Below are positions 31,816 through 39,848 of a stretch of 54,581 nucleotides of DNA, piece after piece. A program made the position numbers and the translations under genes. The notes beneath the pieces were generated by a model that did not search any database, was not told where the DNA came from, and worked only from the letters and a program-made list of their open reading frames with translations. This stretch comes from an uncultured Candidatus Saccharibacteria bacterium (GTDB lineage: Bacteria; Patescibacteria; Saccharimonadia; Saccharimonadales; CAMLKC01): positions 1 through 54,581 of the forward strand of contig CAMLDM010000001.1 in NCBI GenBank assembly GCA_946479025.1. Direction: 5' to 3'. Within the stretch, counting starts at the first letter, position 1, and each line of letters starts with the position of its first letter.

Positions 31816-33804
31816 GTGTCGGCGGTTATTTTGGCGCTTTATTTTTGGGCATATTTGTCCAAAGACGTTACGGATATCGGGGCGTCGCTTCTGGTTGGCG
31901 ACGCTGCAGCGGTACTGGCTGGCGTTGCGATAATAGCCGGCTTCGTGTCGTACCTTTGGACGCCTAAAAAATACACGTTTTGGGGATCTTTGGCTGCATA
32001 CGGAGTACTCTGCGTCACCTCGGCAACGCTCATTTTAAATACCGGTGGCACGTCGTCGCCGTTCATCGCCCTATGGATGGCCGTATCAGTTTTTGCCGGA
32101 GTGTTCGGTATATACGGTTTGGCGCCGCTGCTTGTTGCCGTCGTCGCGTATCTCGCACTGCGATCTACGGGCGGATCGCTCGGCAGTGAGACGATTCTGA
32201 CCGCTCTTCTTGCGGGTGGTTTACCCCTTGGCGTTAGTTTTCTTATCTGGCATACAAAATCCAAAAACGACACGAGCAGCGACCTTGCATACCGCGAGCT
32301 GGCCAGCGAACTCAGCCAGGTTGCCGGTAAGTCGGAAGTAGTTATTAATGCTATTGCCGACGGGGTTATCGCGCTCGACAGCCATGGCATCATTCAGCTG
32401 ATAAATCCGGCCGCGCAGCAGATTATTGGTTGGGGGAAGCAAGACGCGCTGTCGCTCGACTACAAGTCCGTTCTTAAGCTCGTCGATAAAAAAGACAACG
32501 AGCTGACAGCCGCGAACGACCCGATAGAGCAGGTGCTCGCCACTAACAAGGAGGTCGTTACGAACGAACTCAGTCTCCTCACGAACTCAGGTAAAAAACT
32601 GCTTGTATCTGTTGTAGTGTCGCCGGTAGGGCAGCTTGGCTCCGGCGTTATCGTCGTGTTCCGTGACATCACAAAAGAAAAGGCAGAGGAGCGGGAACAG
32701 GCCGAATTCATCAGTACCGCCAGCCACGAAATGCGCACGCCGGTGGCCTCGATCGAAGGCTACCTTGGCCTGGCACTTAATCCGAACACGGCACAGATCG
32801 ACGAAAAGGCGCGCGATTTCATCAATAAGGCTCATGAATCCGCCCAGCACCTTGGCCGGCTTTTCCAGGATCTTCTCGACGTCTCCAAAGCAGAGGACGG
32901 CCGGCTCTCAAATAACCCCAAGGTGGTCGACGTAGTGGCGTTCGCGCACGATATCGTTCTCGGCCTGAAGCCGAAAGCAACAGAGAAAGGCTTGCGTATT
33001 CTCTATAAACCGCAGCCCGATGACGATATGGACAAAAGCGGAGAAAAGCGCCTGAACCCGGTTTTTTATGCCAATGTCGATAATGACCACCTCCGCGAAG
33101 TAATCGCCAACCTCGTTGAAAATGCCATTAAATATACGCCCAAAGGCGAGGTCGTCGTTGACGTTGACGGCGATGCCGAACATGTCACCGTGAGCATTGC
33201 TGACAGCGGCATCGGCATCCCGAAGGAAGATCAGGCACACTTGTTCCAGAAGTTCTACCGCGTCGACAACAGTGATACGCGCGAAATCGGCGGTACCGGC
33301 CTTGGCCTGTACCTTTGTCGCCGTCTTGCCGAAGCTATGAACGGCCGCATTTGGCTGGACAGCGAATACAAAAGAGGAAGTACGTTTTATCTGGAGATAC
33401 CGCGAATAGACCACGAGGAAGCTCAGCGGCTGATTGAATCGGCCAGTATTGAGAAAGAGCAGGAGGCTCAGCCGATAGGTCCGGCCATCGCTTTTTCGCA
33501 ACCACCTAACGAAATTCCGGCTCAGCCGCAAAATCAATCAGTCACGACGGACGAAGCCATCTATACGAACCCTCCTGTTGAGACGGTCGTCCAACAACTA
33601 CAATCCGTTCCGGCCCAACCGCAACAACCGCCGCAAACACCAACACCCCCTGTCACGCCGGCACCTCAGCCGTACAGCCAGCCTCCGCATCCAGCGCCTC
33701 GCGCGAACATTCCGCTCACCAGTATCGAGCAAAATCCCGCCCAATATGTCCGTCCACGCACAGAGGGCATACCCGTGCCTCCAAGGAATAAAAATCAACC
33801 ATAA
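31816..33804 (+). CDS. PAS-domain sensor histidine kinase with Pro/Gln-rich tail
   Basis: Membrane kinase. Several N-terminal helices (to about residue 130 from this GTG) precede a PAS domain, HisKA (TASHEMRTPVASIEGYL, H304), an HATPase domain (NLVENAIKYTPKGE, DSGIGIP, GTGLGLYLCRR) and a tail of about 110 residues rich in Pro and Gln. GTG 31816 falls inside the first helix. The frame continues upstream to ATA 31756 behind AGGGGG and would give KPLTLTRFWHRRICEAII, a natural N-terminus, so the real start is probably the non-standard ATA or CTG 31765. Its partner regulator is 45 nt downstream. Confidence 0.9.
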   Translation: MSAVILALYFWAYLSKDVTDIGASLLVGDAAAVLAGVAIIAGFVSYLWTPKKYTFWGSLAAYGVLCVTSATLILNTGGTSSPFIALWMAVSVFAGVFGIYGLAPLLVAVVAYLALRSTGGSLGSETILTALLAGGLPLGVSFLIWHTKSKNDTSSDLAYRELASELSQVAGKSEVVINAIADGVIALDSHGIIQLINPAAQQIIGWGKQDALSLDYKSVLKLVDKKDNELTAANDPIEQVLATNKEVVTNELSLLTNSGKKLLVSVVVSPVGQLGSGVIVVFRDITKEKAEEREQAEFISTASHEMRTPVASIEGYLGLALNPNTAQIDEKARDFINKAHESAQHLGRLFQDLLDVSKAEDGRLSNNPKVVDVVAFAHDIVLGLKPKATEKGLRILYKPQPDDDMDKSGEKRLNPVFYANVDNDHLREVIANLVENAIKYTPKGEVVVDVDGDAEHVTVSIADSGIGIPKEDQAHLFQKFYRVDNSDTREIGGTGLGLYLCRRLAEAMNGRIWLDSEYKRGSTFYLEIPRIDHEEAQRLIESASIEKEQEAQPIGPAIAFSQPPNEIPAQPQNQSVTTDEAIYTNPPVETVVQQLQSVPAQPQQPPQTPTPPVTPAPQPYSQPPHPAPRANIPLTSIEQNPAQYVRPRTEGIPVPPRNKNQP

Positions 33805-33849
33805 GGGCTATGGTAATTTTTACCGGCGCTTAGTACAATAGAGGGTAAT

Positions 33850-34779
33850 ATGACCAAAATACTACTGGTAGAAGACGACAAGAGTTTGCGCGAAATCTAT
33901 GGCGTGCGACTGCTCGCCGAAGGGTACGACATCGTATCGGCCGGCGACGGCGAAGAAGCGCTTGCCATGGCAATCAAAGAAAAGCCTCAGCTCATCGTCA
34001 GTGACGTCATGATGCCGAAGATCAGCGGTTTTGACATGCTCGACATTCTACGCTCCACAACCGAAACCAAAGACATCAAAGTAATCATGATGACCGCGCT
34101 TTCCAGCGAAGACCAGCGCGCCCGCGGCCAAGCGCTCGGCGCAGATCGCTACCTCGTAAAATCTCAGGTAGGCATCGAGGATGTCGTCCGCACCGTACAT
34201 GATGTTCTTGGTGATGCGCCTGTCGCGGGACAATCCGCCGCACAAACTTTTGCCGCGCCCGCTCCGGCAGCGACACGCCCTGCGCCTGGTGTCGTTCCGC
34301 CGCGGCCTACCCAAGCTCCAGCGGCACAACCGCAGCAACCGGCGGCTCCGTCTGCACCATACAAGGCTCCGCCACTGCCGCGGCCTGAAACGACGCCGAA
34401 CCCGGCACCTTCCAGCCTTCCACAGCCCACAGCGCCATTTTCAACTACACGCCCGGCAAACCTTGGCGACCGTATCATTCATCCGATCACTCCGCCCGAA
34501 GGCCAAGGACCACGGCCCGACCTTGGCAGCCTTATGGACGAAGAGTTGAACAAAGCCGCGCCTGCGCCCGAGCCACCTCAGCAGCAACCCCAATCAGCAG
34601 CTGCACCAACGCCACCTCCAGTATCAGCACCGCCTCAACCAAGCCAGCCACAGCAGCAGCCGGCGCCAAGTGCTTCTCAGCCGCAGTCCGATATGGACAT
34701 TAATTTTGAAGAGACGCCCCGTCCGACGCCACCGCCATATCCGCCAACTCCTGGCAATCAACAGCCACCAGCAGCATAG
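33850..34779 (+). CDS. Response regulator with long Pro/Ala/Gln-rich tail
   Basis: The receiver domain is residues 1-120 (ILLVEDD, phosphoacceptor D52 in IVSDVMMP, KVIMMTA, YLVKSQ). It is followed by about 185 residues of low-complexity Pro, Ala and Gln with a few conserved-looking blocks (GDRIIHPITPPEGQGPRPD and DINFEETPRP) instead of a DNA-binding output. TACAAT ends 10 nt before the ATG; GAGGG is also present. The kinase upstream has a similar tail, so the two may interact through these regions (inference). Confidence 0.88.
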   Translation: MTKILLVEDDKSLREIYGVRLLAEGYDIVSAGDGEEALAMAIKEKPQLIVSDVMMPKISGFDMLDILRSTTETKDIKVIMMTALSSEDQRARGQALGADRYLVKSQVGIEDVVRTVHDVLGDAPVAGQSAAQTFAAPAPAATRPAPGVVPPRPTQAPAAQPQQPAAPSAPYKAPPLPRPETTPNPAPSSLPQPTAPFSTTRPANLGDRIIHPITPPEGQGPRPDLGSLMDEELNKAAPAPEPPQQQPQSAAAPTPPPVSAPPQPSQPQQQPAPSASQPQSDMDINFEETPRPTPPPYPPTPGNQQPPAA

Positions 34780-34785
34780 AAGTGC

Positions 34786-34791
34786 TATAAT
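34786..34791 (+). promoter_or_regulatory. Extended -10 box of likely leaderless pseudouridine synthase gene
   Basis: TGCTATAAT ends 8 nt before the ATG at 34800 with no Shine-Dalgarno. Confidence 0.6.
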
Positions 34792-34799
34792 CACTTTAC

Positions 34800-35492
34800 A
34801 TGCCAGAGAAAGAAACAATCCGACTCAACAAACACCTTGCGCTTCAGCTCGGTGTTTCTCGTCGTGAGGCCGATAATCTCATTGAAAATGGAAACGTAAC
34901 GATCGACGGGATTACTGCAACACTTGGTGCCCGCTTTGAAGTGGGTGCGACCATCGCCGTTAAGGGGAAAACGATCGGAAGTACTGCCACGCATCAATAC
35001 GTAGCCTTCAACAAGCCAACCAGCTACGTTTGCTCGAGGCGTGACCAAGGTGACAATCCCACGATTTACACCATCCTCCCAAAAGAATTTCACACACTAA
35101 AGCCAGTGGGACGGCTTGATAAAGACAGCTCGGGCCTTATTTTACTGTCAAACGACGGCGATTTTGCATTTCGCATGACCCATCCTAAATTCGCTAAAAC
35201 GAAAGTATATGAGGTAACGCTCGACCGCGAGCTTGAGCCGCTTCACCAGCAAATGATCAGCGATTATGGCGTTCAGCTCGAGGACGGCACGAGCAAGCTC
35301 CACCTTGGACGGCTTTCAGATGACAACCGGAAAGAGTGGCAAGTGACGATGAGCGAGGGGCGTAACCGTCAGATTCGTCGCACGTTCGCAGCACTTGGCT
35401 ACACCGTCACAAAGCTCCATCGTACAAGTTTTGGTAATTATTCGCTTGGTGATATGAAGCCAGGTAAGTTTAGATCCCTAGATATGCGCTAG
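34800..35492 (+). CDS. RsuA/RluB-family pseudouridine synthase
   Basis: rRNA pseudouridine synthase of 230 residues. An N-terminal S4 RNA-binding domain (RLNKHLALQLGVSRREADNL) is followed by the catalytic domain with VGRLDKDSSGLILLSNDG (catalytic Asp in GRLD) and a C-terminal EGRNRQIRR motif. RluB, RluE, RluF and RsuA cannot be told apart from sequence alone. A rho-independent terminator follows 13 nt after the stop. Confidence 0.92.
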   Translation: MPEKETIRLNKHLALQLGVSRREADNLIENGNVTIDGITATLGARFEVGATIAVKGKTIGSTATHQYVAFNKPTSYVCSRRDQGDNPTIYTILPKEFHTLKPVGRLDKDSSGLILLSNDGDFAFRMTHPKFAKTKVYEVTLDRELEPLHQQMISDYGVQLEDGTSKLHLGRLSDDNRKEWQVTMSEGRNRQIRRTFAALGYTVTKLHRTSFGNYSLGDMKPGKFRSLDMR

Positions 35493-35499
35493 ATGATAT

Positions 35500-35533
35500 A
35501 AAAACAACCACCTCAAGGTGGTTTTCTCTTTTC
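35500..35533 (+). terminator. Rho-independent terminator
   Basis: AACCACCT and AGGTGGTT form an 8-bp stem with a 2-nt spacer, A-rich before and TTTTCTCTTTTC after. Confidence 0.8.
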
Positions 35534-35543
35534 TGTGGCAGCC

Positions 35544-35580
35544 GGCGGGCCAGTCCGGACGAATCCGAACCGGCCGCGCC
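35544..35580 (-). terminator. GC-rich hairpin after high-GC gene
   Basis: GGCGGGCCAGTCCGGA pairs with TCCGAACCGGCCGCGCC around CGAA, with G-U pairs in the minus-strand RNA. It follows the stop of the gene at 35603. Confidence 0.55.
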
Positions 35581-35602
35581 AGACTACTCCGTGTCGATGA
35601 AG

Positions 35603-36109
35603 TCACATCTCCTGGCCGCCACACGGGTCGACCCACGTCGGCTCGGCGAGCGGCTCTTCGCTCATCCCTGTGAGCGAGAGCATCTCGGGGAAGGGCTTGG
35701 CACCCCGCTTTCCTCCGTAGAGCCCCACGAGGGTGACGAGGTCATTCTTACGAAGACAGCCATTCTCGAGAGAGAACTCTCTGTGCTCGCCGATCGCACC
35801 GGCAATCACCTCAAGCTTCCCCTTGGCTGCGACGTACACCACCCTTAGGCCCGGAAGCTCGAACTTGACCGATACGCCGTCGGCCTGCAACTGTGGCCGC
35901 ACGACGCCGCCGACCTCGAGGAAGTCGGCGATGATCTGTCCGGCGTTGAGCGACACGGGAAGCGCGTACTTGAGCGCGCGCTCCGTCTGCTCGCGCCGAA
36001 GCCGTTCGTCCGAAAGTGCCCCCTCGACCGTATAGATGTGATCCTGGGCGTCGCTACATTTGACGTAGCGCGTCCGTCTGCTCTCCGTGACTATGAGATG
36101 ACGTCGCAT
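35603..36109 (-). CDS. High-GC hypothetical protein
   Basis: The protein has 168 residues, family not recognised. It starts with a basic beta strand (RRHLIVTESRRTRYVK), then a charged helical region and a beta-rich second half, and ends in WVDPCGGQEM. No membrane helix or catalytic motif is evident. ATG at 36109 follows AGCAGGGTG; a GTG at 36142 would extend it. It has GC-rich codons and a long 5' leader with a 14-bp hairpin, plus a repeat shared with another cassette about 190 nt upstream. Confidence 0.55.
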   Translation of the reverse strand: MRRHLIVTESRRTRYVKCSDAQDHIYTVEGALSDERLRREQTERALKYALPVSLNAGQIIADFLEVGGVVRPQLQADGVSVKFELPGLRVVYVAAKGKLEVIAGAIGEHREFSLENGCLRKNDLVTLVGLYGGKRGAKPFPEMLSLTGMSEEPLAEPTWVDPCGGQEM

Positions 36110-36154
36110 TTCACCCTGCTTTCCGCTACCTCTAACTTTCACCTGGAAGTTCAG

Positions 36155-36208
36155 GCGAAGCGAGGATAGAAGACCCCACCTACATAGGGTTATTTATCCT
36201 CGCTTCGC
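36155..36208 (-). repeat. 14-bp hairpin in 5' leader of a high-GC gene
   Basis: GCGAAGCGAGGATA (36155-36168) and TATCCTCGCTTCGC (36195-36208) are perfect inverted repeats with a 26-nt loop. They are placed 46 nt before the ATG at 36109 and may act as an attenuator or RNA stabiliser. Confidence 0.65.
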
Positions 36209-36612
36209 GCATAACACTGAGTAGTCTATGTGCGATTGCAAAACAATCTACGGATATTTTTAACATAACATTGCGATATTAGCAATAGGACCACTCTGAA
36301 CCACCCACACTTTGTGTCACTATAAATACCACCGATAGTAGCTGGCGGAGGCGTATGCACAGAAATGCTAACTGAATGGGGCACACGAAGCGCTTCGATT
36401 GCGATTGCACAGTGTAGATTAAGAGACGACTATCGGCGATAATCTTCTTTATAGTTCCCTTGGTGCTGTGACTTTGGGCTCGCGCACGCCGGCATAGGTA
36501 AGTGCGTAGGCTTCGCCATCACCGCGAGAGGTCTAGTCAAATTTCGGCAGGCTACTGGTCATCGAGGCGAATGTGTCTCCGGCATCACTGCCACCAGAGA
36601 GCTAAACAAAAG
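36209..36612. other. Intergenic stretch without recognisable gene
   Basis: About 400 nt with stops in all frames I followed. It contains the shared 30-nt repeat at 36283-36312 and otherwise nothing I recognise. Some short minus-strand frames look like decayed coding sequence but match no family. Confidence 0.4.
36283..36312 (-). repeat. Promoter-upstream repeat, copy A
   Basis: On the minus strand AAGTGTGGGTGGTTCAGA, then GTGGTC, then CTATTG. Copy B at 40409-40438 (plus strand) has the same flanks with GGACCA in the middle. Both lie just upstream of high-GC genes. Confidence 0.65.
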
Positions 36613-36635
36613 CCCATCACTGAGATAGCGATGGG
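36600..36635 (-). terminator. Hairpin terminator, minus strand
   Basis: CCCATCAC pairs with GCGATGGG (one wobble), followed on the minus strand by CTTTTGTTT. It ends the small membrane gene at 36658. Confidence 0.6.
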
Positions 36636-36657
36636 ACTCCATTCCGATGGCTTTTTT

Positions 36658-36960
36658 CTACTGCTTCTTGGCCCGTAAGGTGCGGCTTGCTACGACAGCC
36701 CAAGCAACCGTGACGACATAGAAGGCAATGAGACTAACGAGCGGAACTATAAAATCACTAGTGTCATGACCCTTAGTCCAGAAGTAGAGAAAGGCTGAAA
36801 TGACAGCCAAGACCACACCGGTAAGCACTGAGCGCTTGCCCAAATCCTTGTTCTCTGACTGCGTGACCAGCAAGATGCCAAGGATAACCACCACTATAGG
36901 GATGATATAAGTTAAGATTCCGATAAATTGAATGAAGTAGCCGTAGATTAGATCGAACAT
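36658..36960 (-). CDS. Small membrane protein, three to four helices
   Basis: The protein has 100 residues. Three hydrophobic helices (about 8-30, 43-60 and 70-92) and a basic C-terminus (SRTLRAKKQ). No family recognised. AAAGGA precedes ATG 36960; the longer in-frame ORF reaching 37089 overlaps the upstream secreted protein gene and is rejected. It lies 85 nt after that gene on the same strand. Confidence 0.55.
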   Translation of the reverse strand: MFDLIYGYFIQFIGILTYIIPIVVVILGILLVTQSENKDLGKRSVLTGVVLAVISAFLYFWTKGHDTSDFIVPLVSLIAFYVVTVAWAVVASRTLRAKKQ

Positions 36961-36994
36961 ATTGATTCCTTTCATGTGTTTTATGTGAGTGCCT

Positions 36995-37026
36995 TGCCTC
37001 TGACCGGGGTGTCCCGACCAGAGGCA
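36995..37026 (-). terminator. GC-rich hairpin after DUF2690 gene
   Basis: TGCCTCTGACCGGG pairs with CCCGACCAGAGGCA. Its two odd positions become G-U pairs in the minus-strand RNA. Confidence 0.6.
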
Positions 37027-37045
37027 GAGGGGCACCCTCACCCCT

Positions 37046-37519
37046 CTACAGACAGAGCGTGTAGCCGTCCATGGGAGTGCCGAGCACACCGTACGTGACG
37101 ATGTGCGCGCGAACGCACTTCACCGGCGAGTAGATCTGGTTCGACCAGGAGCTCTGCCACGCACTGCCGTTCTGCCAGCTCGTGACGTAGCCCGTCTCCG
37201 GCTGTTCGGCGCGGATCTTGTAGGTGAACCCGGCCTGTGGCGTGAACCGCGCCCACTGGGTGCTGCCGCACGTGTTGGAGCCGCGCAGTTCGAGGTATCC
37301 CGCATAGCGCGGGGTGCCGCCGATCACGGCCTTGTAGTACACGTCGACGCCGTTCTGCGTCCAGCTTCCGGCCGAACAGCCGGTTGCCTGCGGGTCCTTG
37401 TTGGAACAGTAGTCCCCGTAGCACGTTACCGCGCTGGCGGGGCCGGCGGACAGGAGTCCGCCGCTGACCGAAAGAACCGCTGCGCTCACGAGCACCGCGA
37501 TTCGCTTTCTGACGTTCAT
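37046..37519 (-). CDS. Secreted DUF2690-family protein
   Basis: The protein has 157 residues. A signal peptide with cleavage after PASA is followed by the DUF2690 pattern TCYGDYCSNKDPQATGCS and a Cys-containing beta domain with GSTQWARF. DUF2690 proteins are mostly from Streptomyces and other actinobacteria and are exported; their role is unknown. TAGGAGTGA precedes the ATG, and a TATAAT box lies in the upstream AT-rich stretch. GC-rich codons and the family's distribution support acquisition from an actinobacterium. Confidence 0.82.
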   Translation of the reverse strand: MNVRKRIAVLVSAAVLSVSGGLLSAGPASAVTCYGDYCSNKDPQATGCSAGSWTQNGVDVYYKAVIGGTPRYAGYLELRGSNTCGSTQWARFTPQAGFTYKIRAEQPETGYVTSWQNGSAWQSSWSNQIYSPVKCVRAHIVTYGVLGTPMDGYTLCL

Positions 37520-37683
37520 TTCACTCCTAAAGCCGTCCGGACGGGTGAGGGTAAGAGTTCCACCCTTAAGCTGAATTATAAATTAAATGCCGGAAAAGTA
37601 AACCATGAAATGCCGAGCTACCCCACGCTTTATATTGCTATGAAATAACGTCACGCAAAACGAATCTGTTATCATTAAAGCGT

Positions 37684-38415
37684 ATGACAAAAGACGAAAT
37701 ATTAGCCGAGATTCAACGCGCGGCGACCAAAAACGGTGGCAAACCACTTGGCGCGGGCAGACTGAAGCAAGAAGCCGGCATCGATGTATCCGATTGGTCA
37801 AAGTACTGGATCCGATTCACCGAAGCGCAACGAGAGGCCGGATTCGAGCCGAACAAATTAACGGAAGCTTACACTGACGAATATCTGCTTAGTAGGATGG
37901 CTGATCTAACTCGCGAGCTGAACCACTATCCGGTTCGCAATGAATTACGTCACAAGAGACGTACCGACGTAACTTTCCCTGCGTATACAGTCTTTAGGCG
38001 GCTAGGCACTAGAGATGATCTGATACGCAAGGTGCTGCAATTCTGTCGAGAAAACAAGGGGTACGCCAAAGCGATTGTGCTGTTGCAGCCGCTAGCGGAC
38101 GTCCTCCCTTCACCTAAACACGGCGACGGCGACATCTCGATTAAAGATGAGGGATATGGGTTCGTCTACTTAGTCAAAGGACATCCAGGGGAGTATAAGA
38201 TCGGACGAACTAACTTGGTGGATCGACGCCTGTCCGAGCTTGGCGCTACGGCATCCATAGAGCAGACCTTGATTCACGAGATCAAGACGGATGATGCTGC
38301 GGGTATCGAACACTACTGGCACAAACGCTTTGCAGAGAAGCGCATGCGGGGCGAATGGTTCAAGCTGAACGCCGACGACGTCAGGAAGTTCAAACGATGG
38401 AGGCACATCTTCTAA
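37684..38415 (+). CDS. GIY-YIG (T5orf172/MUG113-type) protein
   Basis: The protein has 243 residues. The N-terminal half contains two helix-rich repeats of the SRMADLTRELNHYP kind, likely DNA-binding. The C-terminal domain has GFVYLVKGHPGEYKIGRT, then RRLSEL and EHYWHKRFAEKRMRGEWF, the GIY-YIG pattern of the T5orf172/Mug113 family. This suggests a nuclease related to homing endonucleases. TGTTATCAT ends 8 nt before the ATG, so the gene is likely leaderless. It neighbours an IS-type transposase. Confidence 0.82.
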   Translation: MTKDEILAEIQRAATKNGGKPLGAGRLKQEAGIDVSDWSKYWIRFTEAQREAGFEPNKLTEAYTDEYLLSRMADLTRELNHYPVRNELRHKRRTDVTFPAYTVFRRLGTRDDLIRKVLQFCRENKGYAKAIVLLQPLADVLPSPKHGDGDISIKDEGYGFVYLVKGHPGEYKIGRTNLVDRRLSELGATASIEQTLIHEIKTDDAAGIEHYWHKRFAEKRMRGEWFKLNADDVRKFKRWRHIF

Positions 38416-38459
38416 TGTGCTGCAAGCTTGGTCGCTACGCACACCACCACTGTTTGTCG

Positions 38460-39530
38460 CTATCCATACGACGCCCAAGCCAACCGCCCAAGATCTCGCA
38501 GGTACGCTTCCTGCGCCTTACGTAGCCAGGAGATTCGCTTCTTCGGGTTGGCGGATCGCTGTCCGGCTCGATCCGGCTTCACCAAGAGGTAGAGACTCGC
38601 AATGCCGAGCGCGACGAACCACAGGATAGCCTTCACACTGCTTGGCTTGTTGAGTCGGGTACGCTTCAGCTCCCAGATGTGCTTGATATCCCGGAAGGTC
38701 TCCTCGATTTCGAAGCGGTGGTAGTAGATCTTGATAATCTTGTTTCGAGCTGAGGTGACGTCATTGGTCAGGATGTACCACGGCTCCTCGCACCCTTTCA
38801 CCTCGGGTGACCGCACCACACGGAGCTCCAGGCCGAACAGGTGCACGGCTGCGTCGGCCCGCTTGAGGTGATCCACCCGGTAGCGGTCGCCCCCGAGCAT
38901 GACGTACCGGCCGGCCTTGAGGCGGATGTAGAACGTTGCCTCCTCGGCCGCCAGGTGGCGGATGAGCGACTCGTTGCCGAAGCCCCGGTCGAAGACGAGC
39001 CTCGGCCAGAAGCCGAGCCGGTCAGCGAAGTTCTGCAAGCTGTCGATGACATGGCCGGTGAACGACTGGTACTGGCGCGAGGCCACCATTGCGGCCCTGA
39101 GGCGCCTGAGTCGCGGTGTGCTGGCGCTACTGCCCTCTGCGGGGATGGTGGAGGCGTACGTCGCCTCGATCATGCAAGGGATGGCCCTGCCGGCACGGGT
39201 TTGGACGGCGCCGACCAGGGCCACGATGTCGTGCATGTCGCTGTGGTCGACGTTCACGTAGCTGCTCGGCTTGACGAAGTTGAAGGTGTCGAAGACCTGG
39301 CCCAGCTGGTCAGCGAGATGCTGATTGGCCAGCAGGCGTTCAGACTTCCTGCTGGCGGTGTTGGGGTTGGCGACAACCATCCGGGCGTTGCCCGTGGCGC
39401 TCTGGAAGGCGCGCAGGGCATAGGCTTTCATGCCAAATTCAAACTGATGTTTCCATTTTGGGGAGACCCCAGGTAGTAATTGTTTTTGTGTTATACGGCG
39501 AATACCGGTTACAATGTTAAGGTGCGGCAT
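38460..39530 (-). CDS. IS4-family-like DDE transposase
   Basis: The protein has 356 residues. DDE catalytic segments can be assigned as D in VDHSDMHD, D in LVFDRGFGNESL and E in YYHRFEIEETFRDIKH, which also fits the Y-R-E-K signature of IS4 transposases. AAAGGAGGTATACC precedes the ATG, an ideal Shine-Dalgarno. The gene appears full-length. I could not define terminal inverted repeats or a target-site duplication, so the element borders are open. GC content is high, like actinobacterial transposases. Confidence 0.85.
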   Translation of the reverse strand: MPHLNIVTGIRRITQKQLLPGVSPKWKHQFEFGMKAYALRAFQSATGNARMVVANPNTASRKSERLLANQHLADQLGQVFDTFNFVKPSSYVNVDHSDMHDIVALVGAVQTRAGRAIPCMIEATYASTIPAEGSSASTPRLRRLRAAMVASRQYQSFTGHVIDSLQNFADRLGFWPRLVFDRGFGNESLIRHLAAEEATFYIRLKAGRYVMLGGDRYRVDHLKRADAAVHLFGLELRVVRSPEVKGCEEPWYILTNDVTSARNKIIKIYYHRFEIEETFRDIKHIWELKRTRLNKPSSVKAILWFVALGIASLYLLVKPDRAGQRSANPKKRISWLRKAQEAYLRDLGRLAWASYG

Positions 39531-39777
39531 GGTGTATACCTCCTTTCGTTAGCGCGTTGGTGGAAAGGCTGTGCCGCTCGCTTAAGTAGGCGACACATAG
39601 GTACGGACATCTCCCTCAGCTTACCTCTGTTATCGTCGCAATGTCGATTTGTTGAAATCAGTCATTTTTGCTAATATGAATATCAGTCCGGTAGGGTTCA
39701 CTGGACGTCCAGAGAGAGCTATAGTGAGATAGCCGTAGGAAATAAATACGTACTTTAAGACGAGCGATAGCGCCCAC
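39531..39777. other. Leader of the transposase and intergenic DNA
   Basis: It contains the transposase Shine-Dalgarno and probably one IS end. I see no gene. A palindromic GGACGTCC occurs near 39704. Confidence 0.35.
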
Positions 39778-39841
39778 TCAGCCGGCTAAGGTTAGCGTCT
39801 TTGCGACGCTAAGTTCTTTCGGGACGGCCTTAACCGGCTGA
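39778..39841 (-). terminator. Nested hairpin after winged-helix gene
   Basis: An outer 14-bp stem TCAGCCGGCTAAGG / CCTTAACCGGCTGA (one G-U in the minus RNA) encloses an 8-bp hairpin TTAGCGTC / GACGCTAA and a single-stranded arm holding a 17-bp repeat. It sits 8 nt past the gene's stop. Confidence 0.6.
39810..39826 (+). repeat. 17-bp direct repeat, downstream copy
   Basis: TAAGTTCTTTCGGGACG, identical to 40308-40324, inside the nested hairpin at the 3' end of the winged-helix gene. Confidence 0.8.
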
Positions 39842-39848
39842 ATGAGCA

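Noticed and set aside
38841..39476. 211-codon plus-strand ORF
   Set aside because: Shadow of the IS4-like transposase on the other strand.
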